Shown in pieces: positions 25,847 through 34,541 of a DNA stretch of 43,531 bases. Numbering within the stretch: the first letter of the stretch is position 1; every line of letters begins with the position of its first letter. Position numbers and translations under genes: made by a program. The DNA comes from an uncultured Clostridia bacterium (GTDB lineage: Bacteria > Bacillota > Clostridia > Lachnospirales > Anaerotignaceae): positions 1-43,531 of the forward strand of contig CAJUKL010000015.1 of assembly GCA_910587195.1 (NCBI GenBank). Reading direction: 5' to 3'. The notes under the pieces were generated by a model. That model ran no database searches, was not told the DNA's origin, and saw only the letters and a list, made by a program, of their open reading frames with translations.

Positions 25847-26263
25847 ATGAAAAAATTTCCTATTTTAATGATAAGTTCTGTTGCTGCACTCATGTTTAGT
25901 ATTACTGCTTGTGGAGAAAAAGTCTCTAATAATTTAGGGGGTGCAACAAGAGGAAATAATGCTTATGACTATAATTATGATTATAGTGCAACAGGCAATA
26001 ATGGGGATAATGCCTTAGGGTTTGATGGAAATAGTGCAAATTATCCAGGTTATTGGGATTATTATGGTATTACAAATGGTACTGCAAATGATAGCATGAG
26101 AAATGGTTTTATGAATAATGGTTCTACCCCTTTTTATCGAAACACAGCATATAATATCAATACTATCCCAGAAGGGATAGGTACTACAGGAGGAACTGGT
26201 TTAACTGGAAACGCTGGTGAAAATACTAATACAACATTAGATAGTGCAACTGTAGCAAACTAA
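25847..26263 (+). CDS. hypothetical lipoprotein, Asn/Gly/Tyr-rich
   Basis: A 138-residue protein with a lipoprotein signal: KK, a hydrophobic stretch, then the lipobox ITAC with C22 as the acylated residue. After that the chain is low in complexity: Asn, Gly, Tyr, Thr and Ala dominate, with NNAYDYNYDYSATGNNGDN and later GTTGGTGLTGNAGENTNTT. There are almost no Lys, Arg or hydrophobic clusters, so it is probably a disordered surface protein. I recognise no family. AAAGGAGG precedes the ATG, and the gene ends in a strong terminator, so it is a single-gene unit. Confidence 0.75.
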   Translation: MKKFPILMISSVAALMFSITACGEKVSNNLGGATRGNNAYDYNYDYSATGNNGDNALGFDGNSANYPGYWDYYGITNGTANDSMRNGFMNNGSTPFYRNTAYNINTIPEGIGTTGGTGLTGNAGENTNTTLDSATVAN

Positions 26264-26268
26264 CACAA

Positions 26269-26310
26269 AGGCATTATAAAATAGCAAAATACTATTTTAT
26301 AATGCTTTTT
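26269..26310. terminator. bidirectional terminator shared by the lipoprotein and ogt genes
   Basis: A perfect 14-base stem GCATTATAAAATAG (26271-26284) / CTATTTTATAATGC (26292-26305) with a seven-base loop and T5 on the + side. The ogt stop codon lies within the right arm (26297-26299). Confidence 0.9.
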
Positions 26311-26755
26311 CCAACGTTAAAAGAAATTCCTTTTTTTCAAGTCCTCCATGATAGCCAGTTAGTTTTCCATTTGCACCAATAACTCTATGGCAAGGAATGA
26401 TAATTGCAATGGGATTATTATGGTTTGCATTTCCTACTGCTCTTACTGCTTTTTTCTTGCCAATTTCTTTGGCAATTTGTCCATAGGTTTTGGTTTGTCC
26501 ATAAGGAATTTTTTGTAATGCTTGCCATACTTTTTTTTGAAACTCTGTCCCTTCTAATTCTAAAGGTAAAGAAAAATTTTGCCTTTTTCCTGCAAAGTAT
26601 TCCAAGAGTTGTTGCTGTGCAAATGCTAAAAGAGCTGTTTTTTGCCATGGAATTTCTTGTTTTTCTTTGCCATAACAAATAGTAGTTATTTTCCCCTCTT
26701 TTTCAATTAGGGTGAGAATCCCTATTTTTGTTTCTATTTCATAACGATATTTCAT
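26297..26755 (-). CDS. ogt: methylated-DNA--protein-cysteine methyltransferase
   Basis: A 152-residue suicide repair protein that removes methyl groups from O6-methylguanine and O4-methylthymine in DNA. The active site PCHRV carries acceptor C122, within IPCHRVIGANGKLTGYHGG; the helix-turn-helix GQTKTYGQIAKEIGKKKAVRAVG region (GQTKTYGQIAKEIG) precedes it. Length is usual for the single-domain Ogt type and there is no Ada regulatory domain. GAGGAT lies upstream of the ATG. The stop codon is inside the arm of the terminator it shares with the converging lipoprotein gene. Confidence 0.95.
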   Translation of the reverse strand: MKYRYEIETKIGILTLIEKEGKITTICYGKEKQEIPWQKTALLAFAQQQLLEYFAGKRQNFSLPLELEGTEFQKKVWQALQKIPYGQTKTYGQIAKEIGKKKAVRAVGNANHNNPIAIIIPCHRVIGANGKLTGYHGGLEKKEFLLTLEKAL

Positions 26756-26908
26756 TTTTTTATCCTCTTTTTATAAAAAATGATTGTTTTTTTATAATAA
26801 TAGTATATGATAAAATAGAAAAAAAGACAACTTCCTTTTCTAAGGCAAAAAGACAAAAATTTATAGTTGCGCAATAATGGTAAAAAGGGTTGTTTAAGGA
26901 GGGACATT

Positions 26909-27598
26909 ATGCTTGGAACAATTACAAATTGTTGTACCATATTAACGGGAAGTGTAATAGGTGCTACATTACATAAGGGAATTAAAGAAGAATATCAGGA
27001 AACAATGATGAATGGCTTAGGATTAGCTGCTCTGGCACTGGGTATCAATAATTTTGCAAAAGCTATGCCAAATAGTAAATATCCTGTTTTGTTTATTTTT
27101 AGTATGGCATTTGGCGGATTAGTTGGTTCTATGCTAGATTTAGATGGAAAATTTCAAAAATTAGCGCAAAAGGTATCCAAAGGAAATTTAGCACAAGGTC
27201 TTACTACAGCTGTACTTTTGTTTTGTATTGGAACAATGTCTATTTTAGGGCCAATTCAAAGTGCTTTAAATGGGGATAATACACTTTTATTTACCAATGC
27301 AATGTTAGATGGTGTTACCTCTATGATTTTAGCTTCTAATTTTGGTATTGGAATTGCGTTTTCTGCCTGTATCCTTTTTTTATGGCAAGGTAGTATCTAT
27401 CTTTTAGCGCAGTTTATAGGTGGCTTTATGACAGAAAATTTAATGACAGAAATTTCTATTGTGGGCGGTATTTTAATTATAAGTTCTGCACTTGGTATTT
27501 TAAAAATAAAAAGTATTAAAACATTAAATTTACTCCCTGCTTTATTTGTGCCTGCTATTTATATTGCACTTACCTCTTTTAATTTTAAGTTTTTTTAG
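26909..27598 (+). CDS. DUF554 family membrane protein
   Basis: A 229-residue integral membrane protein with about seven hydrophobic helices. The N terminus MLGTITNCCTILTGSVIG and the block GLGLAALALGINNFAKA are typical of DUF554 (YdfK in Bacillus), a putative transporter family without known substrate. The frame is open upstream, but the ATG at 26909 has AAGGAGGG at a good distance and begins at the family's usual first residues. It stands between a - strand repair gene and a + strand hypothetical gene that has its own promoter. Confidence 0.88.
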   Translation: MLGTITNCCTILTGSVIGATLHKGIKEEYQETMMNGLGLAALALGINNFAKAMPNSKYPVLFIFSMAFGGLVGSMLDLDGKFQKLAQKVSKGNLAQGLTTAVLLFCIGTMSILGPIQSALNGDNTLLFTNAMLDGVTSMILASNFGIGIAFSACILFLWQGSIYLLAQFIGGFMTENLMTEISIVGGILIISSALGILKIKSIKTLNLLPALFVPAIYIALTSFNFKFF

Positions 27599-27676
27599 GT
27601 TTTTTGCATTTTATCAATGGAACATTTTATAAATATTAAAATTATGTGTATTTTTTTATGCAATTTGCTTTCTCTA

Positions 27677-27705
27677 TTGCAGGATAGCTTTCTTTCTTGT
27701 ATAAT
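27677..27705 (+). promoter_or_regulatory. sigma-A promoter for the 27756 gene
   Basis: TTGCAG (27677-27682) and TATAAT (27700-27705) with the ideal 17-base spacer, 50 bases before the start codon. This is one of the best promoter matches in the window. Confidence 0.75.
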
Positions 27706-27755
27706 AAAAGAAGAAAAAACCTACAAGATTTCATTAAGTTAAGGAGAGAGGAACT

Positions 27756-28205
27756 ATGACAGCAAAAACGCATGGTTATATTACAAAAGAAATCGAATTA
27801 GAGCAAATTTATCAGTTTATATTGAAATGGTTTGACCCTAACGCTAAAATTAACCGTTATGAAAATAAAAATGGCGAAAATAATGAAATGGCTGTTTATT
27901 TTACATATAAAGGAGAAGAACGCCGTTTATTTGCTATTGTTTATAAAAGTACAAAATTTTCCAAAACTGGACAAAAAGAAAGACAAATCTTTTTAGATTT
28001 GGGATATTGGGGTTCTAGTGTGGAAATTATGAAATCAATTATTTCTAATTTTTCTGGCTATTTAGACGAAAACGATTGTGATGAGGAAGACCCTTATTTT
28101 ATTGAAGAACATCAAGAGGGAATTATGCCAAATATTATTAAAATTACACGTTCTGAATTAAATAAAAGAATGGGCGGCACTGTTGTCATTATTGATGAGG
28201 ACTAA
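27756..28205 (+). CDS. hypothetical protein
   Basis: A 149-residue soluble protein that I do not recognise. It begins with a helix-like ITKEIELEQIYQFILKWF, has a central beta-rich part (YFTYKGEERRLFAIVY), an acidic loop DENDCDEEDPYFIEEHQEG near residues 107-126 and ends in VVIIDED. The alternation resembles small phage- or plasmid-type conserved proteins, but nothing supports that origin. It has its own good promoter, AAGGAG site and terminator, so it is a free-standing single-gene unit, presumably expressed well. Confidence 0.65.
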   Translation: MTAKTHGYITKEIELEQIYQFILKWFDPNAKINRYENKNGENNEMAVYFTYKGEERRLFAIVYKSTKFSKTGQKERQIFLDLGYWGSSVEIMKSIISNFSGYLDENDCDEEDPYFIEEHQEGIMPNIIKITRSELNKRMGGTVVIIDED

Positions 28206-28213
28206 TTTTATGG

Positions 28214-28256
28214 AAAAGCACCTTAACAGTATAGTAGTTAAGGTGCTTTCTTTTTA
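28214..28256. terminator. bidirectional terminator at 28.2 kb
   Basis: AAAGCACCTTAAC (28215-28227) pairs perfectly with GTTAAGGTGCTTT (28237-28249), nine-base loop, followed by a T-rich stretch. It separates converging genes ending at 28205 and 28254. Confidence 0.9.
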
Positions 28257-28703
28257 TTTTTTTTCCTGCATTTCCTGCATTTTTAAACTCATTTTTTCTT
28301 TAAAAGTTTTCTTTTTCTTATTTGCTAAATTTGCTCCTTTTACACTAACAATATAAATTCCTGCTAGTTCTACTTTTACATTTTTTTTAACAGGTATGAT
28401 TTCAAAAACAGACTTATCACACATTAAATTAACAATTTGTGGACCAACTTTTGCCTTTACTAAAGGCATTTTTCGCATTTTTGCTGTTTTGGGCATTTGT
28501 TCATAAACTGCTTTTGTTACATTGGCGGCTGACGGTTTTTCTATTTTTTTGTCTATCACAAAAATCTGTGTTGCAATTTTGTTTTGCTCAATAAAATCTT
28601 GCGCTTGTACCATTTTTCCCATATTTTTGCGGTTGAAATAATATAATATTGCAAGAGCAATAATAACAACAATTAGCAATATAATGAGTACATCTAATAG
28701 CAC
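28254..28703 (-). CDS. hypothetical membrane-anchored protein
   Basis: A 149-residue protein with one N-terminal membrane helix (LLDVLIILLIVVIIALAILYYF) followed by a basic soluble part, probably cytoplasmic, ending in a Lys-rich tail. The frame has an ATG at 28709, but it sits two bases after AGGAGG; the GTG codon two triplets later, seven bases after AGGAGG, fits better as the start. I recognise a conserved-looking core (FVIDKKIEKPSAANVTKAVY and the later VGPQIVNLMCDKSVFEIIPV) but cannot name a family. It diverges from the cardiolipin synthase gene. Confidence 0.6.
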   Translation of the reverse strand: MLLDVLIILLIVVIIALAILYYFNRKNMGKMVQAQDFIEQNKIATQIFVIDKKIEKPSAANVTKAVYEQMPKTAKMRKMPLVKAKVGPQIVNLMCDKSVFEIIPVKKNVKVELAGIYIVSVKGANLANKKKKTFKEKMSLKMQEMQEKK

Positions 28704-28877
28704 AATCATCCCTCCTCTTTTTCGTATTTTATCTATTTTAACATTGTTTTTTGGTTTAGGAAATAGTAAAATACAATTTTTTTCTTAATTTTAAAAAGAT
28801 AATAAAAATAAAGAGGAAAAAACAAAAAAAATACGTTATAATAATTAAGAAATAAATGAGAAGGGAGAGAAAATAAA

Positions 28878-30347
28878 ATGACATTTTTAGACTTTTTACC
28901 ATTTTTATCAACAAGCATTTTTTTATTAAATGTTATTTTTGCAGTTCTTGTGGTGTTTTTTGAACGGCGAAAACCGGCAAGTAGTTGGGCATGGCTTTTG
29001 GTCTTGTTTTTTATACCTTTTTTTGGGTTTATTATATATATGGTTTTTGGCAGAAACAGTAAAAGAGAAAAAATGTTTATCCAAAAAGAAAAATATGATA
29101 CAGAAGTATATTATCGTTATTTGCTGTTTAATGATACTTCTCTTGAGGCTTTTCGTTCTCAAAAAAAAATAATAGAAGAAAAAAATGGTGCCTTTGTAGT
29201 GCAGAATAATTTAGATGATTTGATTTCTCTGCATATTAATGCTGGTAGTTGGGTGACAACAAACAATCATTTAACACATTTTATAGATGGTAATAGTAAG
29301 TTTGATGCATTAGTAGAAGATATTCGACAGGCAAAAAAGTTTATACACATGGAATATTATATTTTAAGAGGAGATGATTTAGGCAAAAAAATTGTACATG
29401 AATTGGCATTAAAAGCAAAAGAAGGTGTAGAAGTACGTTTGCTTTATGATGGCATGGGCTGTGCAAGCCTTCCCCGTAATTTTTTTCAGGAATTAGAACA
29501 ATATGGCGGTTATGCTGTGGCGTTTTTGCCCCGCTTTTTAATTCGTTTAAATTATCGTGACCATAGAAAACTTTGTGTTATAGATGGCGAAATTGGCTAT
29601 ATTGGCGGCTTTAATATTGGAAATGAATATCTAGGAATTGTAAAACGATATGGAGCATGGCGTGATACCCATTTAAGAATACAAGGAGATGCGATAGACC
29701 AGTTACAAATTCGTTTTATGATGGACTGGAATTTTATTACTGCTTATGCTCCTATTTCCTTAAAAAAAATGTATTTTCCAGACAGAGAACAATTAGATGG
29801 AATTAAAATGCAGATAATATCTAGTGGGCCGGATACTGTTTGGAAAAATATATGGAATGGCTACTTTAAAATGATGAATGAAGCAGCCCAACATATTTAT
29901 ATTGAAACACCTTATTTTGTTCCGGATGATGGCATTTTGGAAGCACTTCGTGTGGCTGCATTGTCAGGCATTGATGTTCGTATTATTATTCCAGGAAATC
30001 CTGACCACTTTTTTGTTTATTGGGCAAGTATGTCCTATCTAGGAGAATTATTAGAGGCAGGTGTTCGTTGTTATCAGTATGAAAAAGGATTTATTCATAC
30101 AAAAGCAGTGTTTATTGATAGTGAAATTTGTTCCATTGGTACCGCTAATATGGATATTCGTAGTTTTGATTTAAACTTTGAAATAAATGCTTTTATCTAT
30201 GATAAACAAACAACAACATTATTGGAACAAGATTTTTTAAATGATTTAGAAAATTGTGTAGAAATTACAAAAGAATGGTATTCAAAACGGAAATGGTGGT
30301 TTCGTGTCAAAGAATCTGTTTCCCGTTTAATTTCCCCTATGTTGTAA
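28878..30347 (+). CDS. cls: cardiolipin synthase (phospholipase D family)
   Basis: A 489-residue membrane enzyme that makes cardiolipin from two phosphatidylglycerol molecules. Two N-terminal hydrophobic helices (about 12-30 and 38-56) are followed by two HKD motifs: H229/K231/D236 in HRKLCVIDGE and H407/K409/D414 in HTKAVFIDSE, both complete, each followed by the GGFN- or GTAN-type glycine. Length matches bacterial Cls. GGGAGA lies upstream of the ATG. The thioesterase gene follows after 66 bases; shared membrane-lipid context makes co-transcription plausible. Confidence 0.95.
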   Translation: MTFLDFLPFLSTSIFLLNVIFAVLVVFFERRKPASSWAWLLVLFFIPFFGFIIYMVFGRNSKREKMFIQKEKYDTEVYYRYLLFNDTSLEAFRSQKKIIEEKNGAFVVQNNLDDLISLHINAGSWVTTNNHLTHFIDGNSKFDALVEDIRQAKKFIHMEYYILRGDDLGKKIVHELALKAKEGVEVRLLYDGMGCASLPRNFFQELEQYGGYAVAFLPRFLIRLNYRDHRKLCVIDGEIGYIGGFNIGNEYLGIVKRYGAWRDTHLRIQGDAIDQLQIRFMMDWNFITAYAPISLKKMYFPDREQLDGIKMQIISSGPDTVWKNIWNGYFKMMNEAAQHIYIETPYFVPDDGILEALRVAALSGIDVRIIIPGNPDHFFVYWASMSYLGELLEAGVRCYQYEKGFIHTKAVFIDSEICSIGTANMDIRSFDLNFEINAFIYDKQTTTLLEQDFLNDLENCVEITKEWYSKRKWWFRVKESVSRLISPML

Positions 30348-30413
30348 CAAAATTGTAGAAAAATATTTTTGACAAGCTACGAAAGAAATAAATTGCTTAT
30401 GAAGGAGAAAAAC

Positions 30414-31172
30414 ATGGACAAGACTTATACAGAACAACAACAAATTGGTTATTTTGAAGTGGACAACAACTTATATTTGACACCTTCTGCACTTGTATTT
30501 CATTTACAAGATACTGCTATTCGCCATTCTGCCAGTTTAGGCTATACTTTGGATTATATGGCAGAACATCACAGAGGATGGGCAGTTGTAAATTGGCATA
30601 TTATTATAGACCATATGCCAAAATGTGGCGAAACCATAAAAATTATAACATGGAGCAGTAAATGTCGCCGTATGCAGGCAGAACGTTCTTATTTACTTTA
30701 TGACCAAGCGGGTACAATCGCTGCGCATATTGCTTCCCGCTGGATATTTATGGATTTGGAACAAAGAAAACCAACAGAAATTGGTGCAGAAATGGAACAA
30801 AAATATGGAAATAGTGAGATTACTGCAATTAAAAATGAAAAATATAAATTACCAAAACTACAAAAACAAAATATGACACAAAGAACTTTTATTGTGACAA
30901 GACGAGATACTGATAACAATGGACATACAAATAATGTAAAATATATTGAATGGGCAATAGATGACATACCTGACGATATTTATAACACTATGACAGTTTG
31001 TGATATTCGTGTTGTTTACCGAAAGGAATGTTATAAAGGAGATGCTGTCACATCTAAAAGTGAGGTGCATACACTTGAGAATGGTGACAAAGAAGTTATT
31101 TCCTTTTTTGAATGGAATGATATTTTATTGGCAGAAGTAGTAACGCAGTGGAAAAAGAATACTGCTCTGTAA
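30414..31172 (+). CDS. acyl-ACP thioesterase
   Basis: A 252-residue double hot-dog protein of the bacterial acyl-ACP thioesterase family (PF01643-type), which releases fatty acids from acyl carrier protein. GYFEVDNNLYLTPSALVFHLQD near 14-35 (GYFEVDNNLYLTPSALV) opens the first hot-dog; DTDNNGHTNNVKYIEWA near 170-186 is the second, with the conserved Asn and His that form the active site. The frame opens earlier, but the ATG at 30414 has AAGGAG seven bases upstream. It lies after cls. Its last 77 bases overlap the end of the opposite gene at 31096-31722. Confidence 0.9.
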   Translation: MDKTYTEQQQIGYFEVDNNLYLTPSALVFHLQDTAIRHSASLGYTLDYMAEHHRGWAVVNWHIIIDHMPKCGETIKIITWSSKCRRMQAERSYLLYDQAGTIAAHIASRWIFMDLEQRKPTEIGAEMEQKYGNSEITAIKNEKYKLPKLQKQNMTQRTFIVTRRDTDNNGHTNNVKYIEWAIDDIPDDIYNTMTVCDIRVVYRKECYKGDAVTSKSEVHTLENGDKEVISFFEWNDILLAEVVTQWKKNTAL

Positions 31173-31722
31173 TACTTAATAAAATTTGTGATGGCAAATA
31201 TAATATCCAGATACATTTTGCTACTAGAGTGTTTCCGGTTAAAAAAGAAATAGCAGTACAGCAATCACATAATGCAAATAATAATAACCCTATTTCATAT
31301 ATTTTACTATATTTTTGTGTAAATACGATAAGGATATGCAATAAAAATAGAATACTATAGCAAGCAGCAATCCAATATAATGGCAAAAAACTAAGTAAAA
31401 TTCCAAAAGGTAGCAGTAAAAACATATATGTTTGCTGCCTTTTTTCATATTCTAAAAAAGGAAACATCTGACACAAATAAAGCAAATGTACAATCGTAAA
31501 AAAGGCTACACCCATAGAATAAAAGGAAGTAAACAATAATAAAAAATCACAAAAAATAGTATAGCATAATATTGTTTTTTTGAAACGATTTGATGTAAAA
31601 AATAATAATAGTATGGATAAAAATTTTAAATAACTACTAGATATTCCATGAATGATGTTGAAGTCTAATAAAATAAATAAGATAAAACAAACTGTAATAC
31701 AAAAAAATAAGTATTTTCTCAA
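31096..31722 (-). CDS. YhhN-like integral membrane protein
   Basis: A 208-residue protein with about eight hydrophobic helices. The spacing of IFCDFLLLFTS and FFTIVHLLYLCQMF, then LLLFALCDCCTAISF and a final WILYLPSQILLSI, is like the YhhN/TMEM86 family (lysoplasmalogenases), where the Asp and His residues in these helices are conserved. Identification is by pattern and moderate. The frame opens at GTG 31731, which lies inside GAGGTG; the TTG at 31722, six bases after that site, is the better start. The 3' end overlaps the acyl-ACP thioesterase gene tail to tail by 77 bases. Confidence 0.6.
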   Translation of the reverse strand: MRKYLFFCITVCFILFILLDFNIIHGISSSYLKFLSILLLFFTSNRFKKTILCYTIFCDFLLLFTSFYSMGVAFFTIVHLLYLCQMFPFLEYEKRQQTYMFLLLPFGILLSFLPLYWIAACYSILFLLHILIVFTQKYSKIYEIGLLLFALCDCCTAISFLTGNTLVAKCIWILYLPSQILLSITEQYSFSTALLLLPIKYHSIQKRK

Positions 31723-31735
31723 GTTTATCACCTCA

Positions 31736-31767
31736 ATAAAACAATACCCCCAAAAATATTGTTTTAT
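31736..31767 (-). other. hairpin upstream of the YhhN-like gene
   Basis: An eleven-base perfect stem ATAAAACAATA (31736-31746) / TATTGTTTTAT (31757-31767) with loop C5A5 lies just before the start of the YhhN-like gene on the - strand. It may affect translation or end transcripts from further upstream. The rest of the gene-free stretch 31768-31860 shows nothing that I can identify. Confidence 0.45.
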
Positions 31768-31863
31768 ACCTGATAAATTCTATGAAAAAATACTTATTTC
31801 AGGGCAAGCGCATAAAAAATATTGTATAAAAAGAAAAAATTTAGAATCTGTTGTATTAGCAAA

Positions 31864-31975
31864 AGATAAAGGTTTTGGTCAAGCTTTTTTCAAAAAGCTT
31901 GTAGGAGTTCTGCACCAACCAGAGCGAAGCGTAGACCTTGGGGAAACTTTTCACAAATGAAAAAAGTTTCCCCAA
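31864..31975 (+). repeat. dispersed intergenic repeat, copy 2
   Basis: Begins GATAAAGGTTTTGGTCAAG; contains the perfect stem CAAGCTTTTT/AAAAAGCTTG (31880-31901), then GTAGGAGTTCTG and GAGCGAAGCGTAG, and ends with a second perfect 14-base stem TTGGGGAAACTTTT/AAAAGTTTCCCCAA (31938-31951/31962-31975). The order matches copies 1 and 3. It forms most of the gene-free stretch between the YhhN-like gene and the GGDEF gene. Confidence 0.65.
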
Positions 31976-32087
31976 GAACTTCCGATTTCTATTAAGTTTA
32001 TAATAAACTATTTTTTTATTTTTAAACACAGAATTATTATGATTTTTGCAAAAAATTTTTATGTGGTTATCCTGTACTTATTACAAT

Positions 32088-34541
32088 TTATTTTTCATTA
32101 CAATCGCAATATAAGGTGAATCTATCTCTGCCCCTATTTTTAGAAACATATAATGCAGTATCTGCTTTTTCTAGCAGTGTTTGATAGTCTGAAGCATCTT
32201 CTGGACATAGTGCTGCTCCTACACTACCTGTAATATTCCAAGTGGTTTCCCCTCTTTGATATTTTTCACGGAATACTTCTAAAAGTTCTTCTAATTTTTT
32301 TCTTAATTCTTCTTGAGAAGAAACATTTTTTAAAAATACAAGAAATTCATCTCCACCATACCTTGCAATCACATCTTCAGATTCTCTGAAAAAATTACGC
32401 AATCTTTTTGCAACAGTTAATAATACATCATCTCCTATGGCATGTCCTAAGGTATCATTTACCATCTTAAAATAGTCTACATCCATAAAGATTAATGCAC
32501 CTTTACTTTTTTCTTCTAACAAAGCCAATACTTTTTCTCTGAAAATCGCTCTGTTATATAATCCGGTGAGTGGGTCTCTCCTTGCGCGTTCTCTCCATGT
32601 AGTTGCTTCACTTTGCATTTGACGTAATGCGTTAATATTAACTAGGGTTCCAGCTATTTTTACGCATTTATTTTTGTTTTCGTCCCACAAAGGATTACAA
32701 TGGATTTCAAACCATTCATAGGAGCCATTGATGGTTAAAATACGTAGTTGTGCTTTAATGCTGATGTTGTCCATATTACATTGTTTATAAATGTTGTTTA
32801 AAATATTTCTATCTCCTTGAAATACAACATTTGATTTTTTTAGCCATTCCTTAAAATGTTCATAACACATTTTCATACCAATTTGATTTTTAATTGCTTC
32901 TGAAAATATAATTTTATCATCTTTTACATGATATTGAAAAGGAATACTTTTATAGTATGGTTCATCAGCAGATTCATCAATAAACTTAAAATCATCCCTG
33001 TTATTATCATATACTAATATTCTATGGTTGGAACCAGCAATATTTTTATGATATTTTTCCCTTACTTCTTCCAATTCTAAACGGATTTCAATGTAATTTG
33101 TAATATCTGTCATAACAAATAAATAAACTGGTTTTCCGTCTTGTATGCCAAATTCATTTCCCTCTAAATGAATCCACATAATTTCTTCTTGTGCATCCAA
33201 CATGCGCAATTCCATTTTAAAACGAGTATGCTGTTCTATCATTTTATCAAATTCTCGTTGCGCTATTTTTCTATCAATGCTATAAATACTAGAAAAAAAA
33301 CCAGCACCCGCTTTTTTTCCAAACATTTCAAAAAAGTAGTTGTTTGCCTCTAGTATGGTTAATCTATCATCTAATACAATTTTTGCTGCTCCACCAGGTA
33401 AACTGTTAAAAGTTGCTTGATGTTCCATTTCTAATCGTTTTCTTTCTGAAGTATCTAGTAATATGCCGTAATAAATGGGATAACCTGCTTGTTCTCCGAT
33501 AAACATCCCTTGCAGTAAAAACCATTGTTCTATTCCATTTTTCATTTTTTTGGGTGCTTCCCAAAAAAATGGCTCTCTTTTTTTTCCGTTTTCTACGGCT
33601 GTTTGAATGTATTTTTTTCTTTCTTCTTCTTCCAGCCAAGGCAATACCCTTCCATCTAATTTGTAATATTCTTGTTCTTCCATAGAAAGTAATTCAAAAT
33701 ATTTGGGGCTGCCTTCTAATAAGTAAATATCTTCTTCTGTTACTAAATATTTTCCGCTTGTGCCTCGCATACTAGAATGCATTAATTCTAATTGCAGTTG
33801 CTGCTCTTTTTGTTTCTTTTTATCTTCTGTAATATCTCTAATTAATATAATTCCTAACGCTTCTTGATTGTATGTACTTTCCATTAAAAAACAACCACAA
33901 GAAACCCAGATTTGTTCTTTTTCAAAATATAATTCTAATAATATATTTTGTCCATCATTTTCAAAAATGTTGACTAAATTTTCTTTGGAAAATGCGTGAT
34001 ACCAATGCTGTTTTTGTTCTTCTTCTAATTTTTGTGCTATGGTATCCAAAAAAAGTTGGTAACTTCCCTTTTCTGGCAAAGAAAACATGCCACTATGATG
34101 AAAAACAAGGTAGCTATCTTTGCCAAAGTTGCTAACAATGGTCATTTCATAAATTTGAGATAAAGCAGGTGCTAACCATCTTCTGGCAATTTCAGAGTCT
34201 TTTTCTTCTTCTGTTGCAATATGAGGTGACATGATTACAATAAAAGCAGGTGTAATTCCCTGCCATAAGATACGTACGGCACAAATATCTGTTACTTCTT
34301 TTGTCACTTCATTGTAGAATATCATTTTATAATATTCTTTTTGTTCTATATTTTTAACAGGACAATTTTCACATTGCCCCTTCCATAAACCATCACAAAT
34401 TTTATCCTTTTCTAATTCTGGATTGATTTCTTTTGCTTTTTCATTCAGATATAATATTTTGTTATCTTTTTCCTCTATGACGATAACACTTGTGTCCCCC
34501 AAAACATCTAATAACCCTTCTACATTCTTTACTGTTTTCAT
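32088..34541 (-). CDS. multi-PAS diguanylate cyclase (GGDEF)
   Basis: An 817-residue signalling protein without predicted membrane helices. Several PAS-like sensor domains run from the N terminus to about residue 650; the first holds three cysteines, C49, C57 and C60 (KICDGLWKGQCENCPVKN), spaced C-x7-C-x2-C. The C-terminal cyclase domain (about 655-810) has RDPLTGLYNRAIF and an intact GGDEF at 729-733, so it should make c-di-GMP from two GTP. The inhibitory RxxD site five residues before GGDEF is disturbed: the sequence is RESEDVIARYGGDEF, with one extra residue, so product inhibition may be absent. AAGGAGGG lies 12 bases before the ATG. No c-di-GMP effector is in the window. Confidence 0.92.
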   Translation of the reverse strand: MKTVKNVEGLLDVLGDTSVIVIEEKDNKILYLNEKAKEINPELEKDKICDGLWKGQCENCPVKNIEQKEYYKMIFYNEVTKEVTDICAVRILWQGITPAFIVIMSPHIATEEEKDSEIARRWLAPALSQIYEMTIVSNFGKDSYLVFHHSGMFSLPEKGSYQLFLDTIAQKLEEEQKQHWYHAFSKENLVNIFENDGQNILLELYFEKEQIWVSCGCFLMESTYNQEALGIILIRDITEDKKKQKEQQLQLELMHSSMRGTSGKYLVTEEDIYLLEGSPKYFELLSMEEQEYYKLDGRVLPWLEEEERKKYIQTAVENGKKREPFFWEAPKKMKNGIEQWFLLQGMFIGEQAGYPIYYGILLDTSERKRLEMEHQATFNSLPGGAAKIVLDDRLTILEANNYFFEMFGKKAGAGFFSSIYSIDRKIAQREFDKMIEQHTRFKMELRMLDAQEEIMWIHLEGNEFGIQDGKPVYLFVMTDITNYIEIRLELEEVREKYHKNIAGSNHRILVYDNNRDDFKFIDESADEPYYKSIPFQYHVKDDKIIFSEAIKNQIGMKMCYEHFKEWLKKSNVVFQGDRNILNNIYKQCNMDNISIKAQLRILTINGSYEWFEIHCNPLWDENKNKCVKIAGTLVNINALRQMQSEATTWRERARRDPLTGLYNRAIFREKVLALLEEKSKGALIFMDVDYFKMVNDTLGHAIGDDVLLTVAKRLRNFFRESEDVIARYGGDEFLVFLKNVSSQEELRKKLEELLEVFREKYQRGETTWNITGSVGAALCPEDASDYQTLLEKADTALYVSKNRGRDRFTLYCDCNEK

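Noticed and set aside
31652..31960. 102-codon + strand frame
   Set aside because: It runs antisense to the start of the YhhN-like gene and then translates the dispersed repeat; no ribosome binding site is present.
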